From positions 1 to 46,299 of the forward strand of contig JAFQAR010000065.1 in the NCBI GenBank assembly GCA_017399905.1: a stretch of 46,299 nucleotides of DNA. Direction: 5' to 3'. Position 1 is the first letter of the stretch. The number at the start of each line of letters is the position of its first letter. Origin of the DNA: Bacteroidales bacterium. Lineage in GTDB: Bacteria > Bacteroidota > Bacteroidia > Bacteroidales > UBA932. The notes under the pieces were generated by a model, which saw only the letters and a program-made list of their open reading frames with translations, ran no database searches and was not told where the DNA came from. Below, piece by piece: positions 41,801-46,299 of the stretch. The position numbers and the translations under genes were made by a program.

Positions 41801-41912
41801 CCTTCTCGCTCAGATAGAGCTTAGGGATGCCAAGATACTCGACTTCCTCCTGACAAGCCACGGCAAAGCCGGCTACGGTCAGCAGTCCGAGAATTAGATT
41901 TCTTAGTTTCAT
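38805..41912 (-). CDS. Large surface lipoprotein: BACON, duplicated sandwich, OB-fold and DUF5689 domains
   Basis: A 1035-residue lipoprotein (lipobox AVAC then QEEVEY). Visible parts in order: BACON domain (about 28-120, WTVETDADWVVVSP); a ~200-residue jelly-roll-like module (from 125); an OB-fold-like stretch (about 336-432, YELTGTVSGFNATYCSFDLTD); a second copy of the ~200-residue module (from 446); a DUF5689 domain (about 655-860, YVQDETAGLQFYLG); a Gly-Glu linker (about 868-890); and a C-terminal domain that I do not recognise (about 895-1035). The two modules share long blocks such as SSWPYLDQFDGW and GSGNNN. No catalytic motif is seen. OB-folds often bind nucleic acid, and the next genes encode nucleases, so a surface capture role is likely. 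It heads the operon behind its own promoter. Confidence 0.78.
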   Translation of the reverse strand: MKLRNLILGLLTVAGFAVACQEEVEYLGIPKLYLSEKAMSFEIAGGSQDLTLTATRDWTVETDADWVVVSPEKGYASLKDSELTVTALENTGFDRETKIKFSIGMTSKTLTVTQAGPDGSSANLIVYANDYDKEVAEKTYGSGASWPYLDQFDGWMNATGTGAETVTYNYSGMSARANSTSDSNYSDYAGSGNNNMFFGANAYLATKNITLGGSTDFELTFGTEKYSQDNGSVFQNSEFHIYLSQDGEKWVELKDYTFAGGTTEGRWNVATSVFSVPEGTESLSICMKTDVASSYRMDDLQLVRTNKEGVAVDFTDAVEMDFTAGGSSSGGSGEAPESKGKKTVEEFISLADTQNYYELTGTVSGFNATYCSFDLTDATGKIYVYSVLAASKAEWSSKIKNGGTVTIYGKYLFYSQKSQHEVVDAYIVSYTDGGSTGGGESDGDAIYANNFDKTVATKTYGSGSSWPYLDQFDGWQNEAGTGSANVTYKYNGTSARANSTSDGSYSDYSGSGNNNIFFGANAYFSINGIALGGKTDLSLSFGSEKYSQDYGNVFQNSEFHIWLSNDGGAKWVEFTDYTFAGTAGGRWNVATANFSVPSDTQTLSVCMSVDVASAYRMDDFKLEASASAGASVDFSGAVTKDFSTSGGGTTPPAGGGSEMTIAEVLAYGATLPSGSTIEAVVISDRGLNNLTSKKGMYVQDETAGLQFYLGANHEFDFGDKVQIDLSGVSVGAYNGAVQISGLALDKITKVSSGNTVQPKTVSIADFLDNKYEGQYIAIEGVQVASSDLSKTFVEGGAHTSINIEDVNGNSFVVFSSKYATYGGETVPQGSGTIKGISSISNGNMQIIFAQASDYAGLTGERFEAGSGEGGEGGEGGEGGNTGGGEVTGARYVKVTEAPEDWTDGSYLIVYENGTTASVFTDGDVAGNFTTATISGNAIAAEGLTEYAVTIETMDGGYAVKAKGGYLYGVSAKNDLCFDTAQKLNTITMESDGVKFVSETSVLRFYSSGTSSRFRYYKSTTYSQQNPVQLYKYVAE
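39282..39308. repeat. Three 9-bp tandem repeats encoding the Gly-Glu linker
   Basis: TTCACCGCC occurs three times in tandem, with degenerate units on both sides. In the minus-strand gene it encodes GGE units of a flexible linker between the DUF5689 and C-terminal domains. Such repeats can change copy number by slippage without shifting the frame. Confidence 0.75.
39984..40577 (-). repeat. Second copy of intragenic ~600-bp duplication
   Basis: This part of the large surface lipoprotein gene encodes residues from 446 to about 643 and is clearly similar to the copy at 40941-41540 (shared SSWPYLDQFDGW, SARANSTSD and GSGNNN). The copies have diverged, so the duplication is not recent. Confidence 0.8.
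40941..41540 (-). repeat. First copy of intragenic ~600-bp duplication
   Basis: Encodes residues 125 to about 324 of the large surface lipoprotein. It pairs with the copy at 39984-40577; an OB-fold-like segment lies between the two. Both copies contain YRMDD near their ends and a VYAN or IYAN start. Confidence 0.8.
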
Positions 41913-41963
41913 AACTGTCTGTTAATATCTTGATAAATTATAATTATAATCCTCTTGAACTTA

Positions 41964-41993
41964 CAAAGATAATGAAATGACGCTATTTTACAA
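41964..41993 (-). promoter_or_regulatory. Promoter of the nucleic-acid utilisation operon
   Basis: On the minus strand a TTG (41993-41991) and TATCTTTG (41971-41964) are 19 bases apart, matching the Bacteroidota consensus. Transcription would begin near 41957, giving a leader of about 45 bases before the ATG at 41912. No palindromic operator was noticed around it. Confidence 0.7.
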
Positions 41994-42004
41994 TAAATGT
42001 GAAA

Positions 42005-42040
42005 CAAAAAAAAGCGGCCCTGAAAAATCAGGACCGCTTC
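42005..42040 (-). terminator. Rho-independent terminator of the Oar-like receptor gene
   Basis: On the minus strand GCGGTCCTGA and TCAGGGCCGC form a 10-bp stem (one G-U pair) around a short T-rich loop, followed by eight T residues. It begins about 25 bases after the receptor stop codon and separates this gene from the operon promoter at 41964-41993. Confidence 0.9.
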
Positions 42041-42064
42041 AGTTATGCTATGAGAATTAATCTC

Positions 42065-45000
42065 TTAGAAGAACCAACGGAGGCTGAGGAGCATCTCCCA
42101 AGTTGAAGATACTGTCGCTACCTTGCTCCAAGTAGGCTCAGTGAATGTATAAGTTGATGTCTTGGTATCATACTTAAGGATCTGGTCACCGCTGAGCTTG
42201 TCATAAGCACCCCACTTGCTGTTGAGGAGGTTTCCGAGGTTGTTGATGTCAAGACCGATCTGGATAGTATTCTTCTTGCCGGCAACGCGGAAGTCGAAGT
42301 CCTGAGCAACCTTGAAGTTGAATCTGTGCTGCCAAGGAGCTACTACACCACCTCTCTCTGAGTACTCACCTCTATGCTTGCTAAGATACTTGTCACCCTT
42401 GATGAATTCCGCAAATGCAGCCTTGTTAGCCTCATCCTTGAATGTCATCTTGGCGAGATCTGCATCTGTAGGGATGTAGATAAGGTTGTTTGCACCGCCG
42501 TCACCAGTCACGTTATTCATGGTGTATGAATATCTTGTGTAAGAGTATGAACCTACGTAGCAGTGGTTGTAACCCTCATAGAAGAGACCGAATGTAAGGG
42601 CACCGTTACCTCTGTCAAGACGATAGCTGATGTTTGCGATGAGACGGTTAGGTGAAACATATGCAGAATGACCGAGCTCAGGAGTGTTTGAACCCATTGA
42701 TGAGTATGTCATTGTGTTGTATGCAGATGACACCTGGTCACCGATACCCTCAGCTGCGCTCTTTGAGCCGCTGTAAGTATAAGCCGCCATAGCTGAAAGT
42801 CCGAAAGCGAAGTCCTTCTGGAGCATTGCAGTCACTGAATAGTAGTGTCCCTTGACATCAGTGTTCTTGATGTAGTATGGAGCCACAGTACCGTTCTGTG
42901 AATTCTTTATACCCTCTGACTTCCATGAAGGTCTTGCCTGTGGCTCACCTGGGAGCTGGATGCCGCCCTCAACCTCAGCCTGACCGAGCTTGTGAACATA
43001 TACAGAAGTGATATCCTTGTTGTAGATACCCTCGAGAGTAGCCTTGATGCCGCCTGGGAGGTGTCCCTCAACTGCGAGAGAAGACTTCCATGTTGTAGGC
43101 ATCTTGAGGTCTTTGCTCATGATTGTTGTAGCTGTAGGAGCTGCGAGATCCTGAGCCTTGAATGTGCCGCCGTAAACATCGTCAAGGATGTCGTTGAGCT
43201 TATTATGGAAGGTAGGAGTCATGGCACCGGTTCCGTCAGTATCGATGTACTGAGCCTGGAGACAGTTGCTGTTACCTGCTGCAGATACGATCCATACGAA
43301 TGGGATACGTCCTGTGTAGATACCTGTACCTCCGCGTACGATGAGGTTGCGGTTCTTGAGCACATCCCAGTTGAAACCTACACGTGGAGAAACGTTAAGG
43401 CGTGCCTTAGGCATGTCAGCTGTAGAAAGGCCGTGGATAGAGTTGTCACCCTTTGCAAGCTCAGCAAACTCCTTGTTGTTGTTTCCTTCGATTGTAGGAT
43501 AGAAAGGCATCTCGAAACGGATACCGGCAGTAAGCTTGAAGTTGTCGCTGATGTTGAGCTCATCCTGTACATAAGCTGAAGCCTGCATGTACTGGAAGCT
43601 TGGGAATACCTGCTGGAGGTCGTCACGATTAGAGTGAGTGATAGCGAAAGCTACCGGCTTGCCCTTAGCCTTGAATGCTTCCCATGAATCATATACATAG
43701 TAACCTGCACCACCCTGCATGTAACCGTTCTTTGTGTCATCCCACTCGAACTGGAGACCTGCAACGAAGTTGTTGATACCCTTGGTATATGAGAACTCGT
43801 CAGTAACTACAACTGTCTGAACGTCACGGAGGTTACCGTATGTGAACGGATCCGGACCGAATGAAGTGAGAACTGTTCTTGTACCGTCCTCGAGAGTCTG
43901 GAGGATATCCACTGTAGGGAAGAGGTCGCCTACGAAGCTACGAGGCTCGTTCTGGTGTGACCATGTAACACGGAGAACGTTGCTGGCGTTGTTGCCGAAA
44001 CGTGAGTTGAGCTCGGCTGCAAGAGACATGAAGTTCTGCTCCTGGAAGTAACGTGAGCTCTCGAAGAACTGAGCGTACATTGAAGTACGTCCGTACTTGT
44101 TCCTGTCGTATGGATTAGGGTTGATAGGGTTGACTGATGAAGAAGGGCTCGAAGAGTACTTGTTCATAGTCTGGCTGTAACGGATGTTGAATCTGTGGTT
44201 GTCATTGATGTTCCAGTCAACACGAGCCATGAGCTTCCAGTCAGGAGTGCTGAGCGAGTAGCCCTGGTAACGGCCCGGATCATATCCGTACTCGTCAGCA
44301 AGATACTTCTTTACCTCGTCCATGAAAGCCTTGGTAGGACGTACATATGATGTACCGTTGCCCCACTCCTGGCTCTCGTTGTCTCTTACCTTGTAGCTTG
44401 AACCTGGAGTAACGTCTGCTGCATACTCGAAGTTAGCGAAGAAGAAGAGCTTGTTCTTGATGATAGGACCACCTACTGTGAAACCTGTAGTGTTGTTGAG
44501 AGACTCTGAAACAGATACCTTCTCACCGTTTACCTTGTCACCCTTGAGGTAGTTGCTGTTATAATAGTTGTATACAGAAGCATGCCACTCGTTTGAACCG
44601 CTCTTTGTAACTGCGTTGATGGCACCGCCTGTAAAGCCTGAGTGACGTACGTCGAACGGAGTGATGTTAACCGACATCTGCTCGAGAGCGTCGAGAGAGA
44701 TAGGTGCACCGCCTGCAGGAAGGTTTGAACCGATACCGAATGCGTTGTTGAATGAAGCACCGTCGACAGTCACATATGACGAACGGTAGTTACCACCACC
44801 GATAGCGAGACCATTTGTAGTTGAAGACGCCTGTGGAGTAAGCTTCATCACATCGTTCATGCTGCGGCTTACTGTAGGAAGGGCAGTCATTGTCTGCTCG
44901 CTGATTGAAGTACCTACACCTGCACGGTTGATGTTCATGCCTGAGTTAGCTCCGTCAGCTGTGAAGACAGCTGCTTCAAGGCCGAGAGCCTCAACCTGAA

Positions 45001-45325
45001 GGTCTGCATTGAGTGAGAGAGTCTCACCGAGAGGAGCATAAAGGTTGGTGTACTCTACAGGTCTGTAACCGAGCATCTCCACCTTTACTGAATAAGGACC
45101 ACCAGGAGTCACAGCATTGATACGGTAAGAACCGTTCTTGTCTGTGATTGAATAGTAGTTTGTTCCAGATGGAACGTGTGTCGCTACAACTGCAGCACCT
45201 ACAACGGCGCCTTCGCTGTCAGCTACTCGTCCAGAGATGGACGAAGTTGTCACCTGCGCAGACGCAATGACAACTGCAAACATTGCCACCAAAGCGGCAA
45301 CAAAACACTTAAATGTTTGTTTCAT
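42065..45325 (-). CDS. Oar-like TonB-dependent receptor with carboxypeptidase regulatory domain
   Basis: A 1086-residue outer-membrane protein: signal peptide (about 1-23), carboxypeptidase-like regulatory domain (about 28-115, ISGRVADSEGAVVGAAVV), plug (about 125-250, with VTVDGASFNNAFGIGSN and HSGFTGGAINAVTKSGSNEW) and a large barrel ending RWFF. The plug segments GGAINAVTKSGSN and IIKNKLFFFANFEY are typical of Oar/OmpA-related TonB receptors, which are implicated in peptide, protein or unknown-substrate handling, not of SusC. It forms a single-gene transcription unit with its own promoter and terminator. Substrate is not predictable from sequence. Confidence 0.9.
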   Translation of the reverse strand: MKQTFKCFVAALVAMFAVVIASAQVTTSSISGRVADSEGAVVGAAVVATHVPSGTNYYSITDKNGSYRINAVTPGGPYSVKVEMLGYRPVEYTNLYAPLGETLSLNADLQVEALGLEAAVFTADGANSGMNINRAGVGTSISEQTMTALPTVSRSMNDVMKLTPQASSTTNGLAIGGGNYRSSYVTVDGASFNNAFGIGSNLPAGGAPISLDALEQMSVNITPFDVRHSGFTGGAINAVTKSGSNEWHASVYNYYNSNYLKGDKVNGEKVSVSESLNNTTGFTVGGPIIKNKLFFFANFEYAADVTPGSSYKVRDNESQEWGNGTSYVRPTKAFMDEVKKYLADEYGYDPGRYQGYSLSTPDWKLMARVDWNINDNHRFNIRYSQTMNKYSSSPSSSVNPINPNPYDRNKYGRTSMYAQFFESSRYFQEQNFMSLAAELNSRFGNNASNVLRVTWSHQNEPRSFVGDLFPTVDILQTLEDGTRTVLTSFGPDPFTYGNLRDVQTVVVTDEFSYTKGINNFVAGLQFEWDDTKNGYMQGGAGYYVYDSWEAFKAKGKPVAFAITHSNRDDLQQVFPSFQYMQASAYVQDELNISDNFKLTAGIRFEMPFYPTIEGNNNKEFAELAKGDNSIHGLSTADMPKARLNVSPRVGFNWDVLKNRNLIVRGGTGIYTGRIPFVWIVSAAGNSNCLQAQYIDTDGTGAMTPTFHNKLNDILDDVYGGTFKAQDLAAPTATTIMSKDLKMPTTWKSSLAVEGHLPGGIKATLEGIYNKDITSVYVHKLGQAEVEGGIQLPGEPQARPSWKSEGIKNSQNGTVAPYYIKNTDVKGHYYSVTAMLQKDFAFGLSAMAAYTYSGSKSAAEGIGDQVSSAYNTMTYSSMGSNTPELGHSAYVSPNRLIANISYRLDRGNGALTFGLFYEGYNHCYVGSYSYTRYSYTMNNVTGDGGANNLIYIPTDADLAKMTFKDEANKAAFAEFIKGDKYLSKHRGEYSERGGVVAPWQHRFNFKVAQDFDFRVAGKKNTIQIGLDINNLGNLLNSKWGAYDKLSGDQILKYDTKTSTYTFTEPTWSKVATVSSTWEMLLSLRWFF

Positions 45326-45361
45326 AACTGTTTAGCTAATAATAATAAGGTTTTTATGGCG

Positions 45362-45393
45362 CGAAGATAATACATTTTGCGGATGTTATGAAA
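45362..45393 (-). promoter_or_regulatory. Probable promoter of the Oar-like receptor gene
   Basis: On the minus strand TTTC (45393-45390) and TATCTTCG (45369-45362) are 20 bases apart, each one base from the Bacteroidota consensus. The leader to the ATG at 45325 would be about 30 bases. Confidence 0.5.
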
Positions 45394-45450
45394 TTTTGTA
45401 ACAATTTTATCCCTTATGAAACATATATTTAATGTTTTGTGTCATAAAAT

Positions 45451-45480
45451 TTTGCATGTGTGGAAATTTGATTAACTTTG
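45451..45480 (+). promoter_or_regulatory. Promoter of the metK leader transcript
   Basis: TTTG at 45451-45454 and TAACTTTG at 45473-45480, 18 bases apart, match the Bacteroidota promoter. Transcription would start near 45487, 35 bases before the SAM-II aptamer. No second TAnnTTTG was found before metK, so the leader of metK is probably about 435 bases. Confidence 0.7.
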
Positions 45481-45519
45481 CCGCCCGAAACGAGGGATGC
45501 GGAGGTTTCCGCATCGGAA

Positions 45520-45568
45520 ATGTGGAGAGATTTGGCTGCTTGCAACCACGTAAAAAAATGCTAAAATG
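45520..45568 (+). ncRNA. SAM-II riboswitch aptamer
   Basis: The sequence fits the SAM-II class by eye: P1 is GTGG (45522-45525) with CCAC (45546-45549); the loop has the conserved GATTT and TTGCAA; the A-rich strand ends in GCTAAA (45560-45565), which pairs with TTTGGC (45531-45536) to give the class-defining pseudoknot with its U-A triples. SAM-II riboswitches occur in alphaproteobacteria and Bacteroidota before methionine and SAM genes, in agreement with metK downstream. A small hairpin (GATGCGG with CCGCATC, about 45497-45515) comes before it. An ATG directly follows the pseudoknot strand at 45566. Confidence 0.78.
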
Positions 45569-45595
45569 TTGACTCCGGTCATCACGCCACGATGA
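45566..45595 (+). CDS. Nine-codon leader ORF after the SAM-II aptamer
   Basis: ATG at 45566 is the first triplet after the GCTAAA strand of the aptamer. The frame reads MLTPVITPR and stops at TGA (45593-45595). It runs through the whole 5' arm and loop of the hairpin at 45577-45597, and the stop lies in the 3' arm. A translating ribosome would therefore keep that hairpin from forming. There is no Shine-Dalgarno sequence, which is normal for this phylum. Translation is an inference; the frame is short enough to arise by chance. Confidence 0.4.
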   Translation: MLTPVITPR

Positions 45596-45601
45596 CCTTT
45601 T
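45577..45601 (+). terminator. Terminator-like hairpin inside the metK leader
   Basis: GGTCATC (45577-45583) and GATGACC (45591-45597) form a perfect 7-bp stem with a 7-base loop, followed by TTTT. It starts nine bases after the SAM-II aptamer, the place of an expression platform acting on transcription. Confidence 0.6.
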
Positions 45602-45629
45602 CATATCAATGTTTTGTGTTTTTGTGACG

Positions 45630-45658
45630 GCTCCGCATTCTTGTGGGGCTTATTTTTT
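45630..45658 (+). terminator. Second terminator-like hairpin in the metK leader
   Basis: GCTCCGCA (45630-45637) pairs with TGTGGGGC (45642-45649), using two G-U pairs and a four-base loop, and is followed by TTATTTTTT. It is a reasonable intrinsic terminator. It would also have to be read through to express metK from the promoter at 45451. Confidence 0.6.
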
Positions 45659-45671
45659 GCCCGGAAATAAA

Positions 45672-45755
45672 AGATTGCCACGTCGCTTAGCTCCTCGCAA
45701 TGACGTAGAAGCGACCTCTGACACGTCATTGCGAGGGCTCTGCCCGTGGCAATCT
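45672..45755. repeat. REP-like inverted repeat element in the metK leader
   Basis: Outer arms AGATTGCCACG and CGTGGCAATCT and inner arms CCTCGCAATGACGT (45693-45706) and ACGTCATTGCGAGG (45723-45736) make an 84-base near-palindrome. It consists of two inverted copies of the CGTCATTGCGAGG...GGCAATCT unit, a type of dispersed intergenic repeat seen in many bacterial genomes. It is non-coding. Confidence 0.8.
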
Positions 45756-45761
45756 GCAAAC

Positions 45762-45782
45762 TGAAACAACAGACAGACATTT
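45762..45782 (+). repeat. Direct repeat, copy 1
   Basis: TGAAACAACAGACAGACATT and one more T match copy 2 at 45896-45916 with one difference. The pair flanks a 113-base segment just before metK and resembles a target-site duplication or a slippage product. Confidence 0.75.
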
Positions 45783-45895
45783 TTAGCGAAGCGATGGCAA
45801 GTCCCTTTCCCGAGGAAAGGGATTTAGGGATAGGGTAACGTGATGGAATTCATATCCTGGACAACATCCGAAGCAACACCAGACTAAAGCAACAT
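45783..45895. repeat. 113-base segment between direct repeats, hairpin-bearing
   Basis: The segment holds a perfect 9-bp hairpin with a 3-base loop (TCCCTTTCC at 45802-45810, GGAAAGGGA at 45814-45822), followed by TTTAGGGATAGGGT. Its left end (AGCGAAGCGATGGCAA) resembles part of the adjacent REP-like unit. It has no ORF and is probably a small non-autonomous repeat insertion. Confidence 0.5.
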
Positions 45896-45916
45896 TGAAA
45901 TAACAGACAGACATTT
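45896..45916 (+). repeat. Direct repeat, copy 2
   Basis: TGAAATAACAGACAGACATT and one more T, five bases before the metK ATG. It differs from copy 1 at one position and probably represents the original sequence just before the gene. Confidence 0.75.
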
Positions 45917-45921
45917 ACGAT

Positions 45922-46299
45922 ATGAATTATTTGTTTACATCAGAATCAGTATCTGAAGGACATCCAGACAAGGTGTCGGACCAGATTTCAGACGCAATCC
46001 TCGACGAATTCCTCCGCCAGGATCCTGAGGCGAAGGTGGCTTGCGAGACATTCTGCAGCACCGGCCTTGTAGTAGTAGGCGGCGAGGTCCGCTCGGACGA
46101 CGCATATGTGGATATTCCAAAGACAGTGCGCCGCGTCATCAACAAGATAGGATACAACAAGGCTGAATACATGTTCGACGGAAACTCATGCGGCATACTT
46201 TCGGCGCTTCACGAGCAGAGCATGGACATCAACCGCGGAGTCGTGGGCGAGGACGCAGATGCGCAGGGCGCCGGCGACCAGGGCATGATGTTCGGCTAC
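45922..46299 (+). CDS. metK: S-adenosylmethionine synthetase (5' part, runs off the window)
   Basis: The first 126 residues of MetK are seen. The N-terminal segment [21 protein letters not shown] is the methionine- and ATP-binding signature with the catalytic His of EGHPDK, and the second signature [11 protein letters not shown] sits at the right edge. MetK makes SAM from methionine and ATP in the cytoplasm. The ATG at 45922 agrees with the family start. Expression is probably controlled by the SAM-II riboswitch at 45520-45568, giving feedback by the product. Codon use looks like that of a highly expressed gene. The remaining two-thirds of the gene lie outside the window. Confidence 0.95.
   Translation, partial: MNYLFTSESVSEGHPDKVSDQISDAILDEFLRQDPEAKVACETFCSTGLVVVGGEVRSDDAYVDIPKTVRRVINKIGYNKAEYMFDGNSCGILSALHEQSMDINRGVVGEDADAQGAGDQGMMFGY

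Noticed and set aside
45407-45604. 65-codon minus-strand open frame
   Set aside because: It covers the metK promoter, the SAM-II aptamer and a hairpin, whose structure explains the sequence better than coding.
45490-45755. Possible CRISPR or tRNA from the repeated and palindromic sequence
   Set aside because: There are only paired inverted copies, no regular spacing and no cloverleaf; riboswitch, hairpins and REP-like repeat account for it.

Overview
The window reads as a chromosomal segment of a member of the Bacteroidota, most likely a gut-type Bacteroidales. The reasons are a SusC/SusD pair with tandem surface glycan-binding lipoproteins, many lipobox signal peptides, promoters of the Bacteroidota TTTG-N19-21-TAnnTTTG form, almost no Shine-Dalgarno sequences, and very tight gene packing. 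Base composition of the metabolic genes looks near 50% GC by eye; the first ~800 bases are visibly more AT-rich.

Layout. (1) 1-700, minus strand: a 5'-truncated Rhs core tip with a short C-terminal domain, followed by the start of a small secreted protein that runs off the left edge. (2) 797-10188, plus strand: a promoter and six genes: GH130 mannoside phosphorylase, GH92 alpha-mannosidase, CotH-like lipoprotein, ROK sugar kinase, mannose-6-phosphate isomerase and GH20 beta-hexosaminidase. (3) 10161-11174, minus: a LacI-family regulator that overlaps the end of the GH20 gene tail to tail. (4) 11212-20092, minus: SusC, SusD, GH18 endo-beta-N-acetylglucosaminidase and two LamG-type surface binding lipoproteins. 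A terminator closes the unit; its promoter carries a perfect palindrome suited to the LacI regulator. (5) 20110-30392, minus: GH3, GH92, GH2 beta-galactosidase, a DUF1573 protein and GH29 alpha-fucosidase. (6) 30443-41993, minus: a tight six-gene operon with its own promoter: a large BACON/OB-fold/DUF5689 lipoprotein, a secreted NUC-type endonuclease, an endonuclease/exonuclease/phosphatase, a TonB-dependent receptor, a DUF5689 lipoprotein and an M3 oligopeptidase, closed by a hairpin terminator. (7) 42005-45393, minus: a single-gene Oar-like TonB-dependent receptor with its own promoter and terminator. (8) 45451-46299, plus: the start of metK behind a long leader holding a SAM-II riboswitch, a nine-codon leader ORF, two terminator-like hairpins and two repeat elements.

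How the genes work together. Blocks 2-5 form one N-glycan utilisation locus. GH18 would release the glycan at the cell surface and SusC/SusD and the LamG lipoproteins would capture it. GH29, GH2 and GH20 would strip fucose, galactose and GlcNAc antennae. The GH92 enzymes would remove alpha-mannose. The remaining Man-beta-1,4-GlcNAc core would be phosphorolysed in the cytoplasm by GH130, and free mannose would go through the ROK kinase and ManA to fructose-6-phosphate. There is no HTCS and no ECF-sigma/anti-sigma pair in the window, and SusC lacks an STN domain, so the LacI regulator is the obvious local control.

Block 6 looks like a separate scavenging system for extracellular nucleic acid or nucleoprotein and is the best candidate here for an under-described system. 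The metK leader is the other notable find, because a normally translational riboswitch sits directly before a minigene that overlaps a terminator, more than 350 bases upstream of metK.
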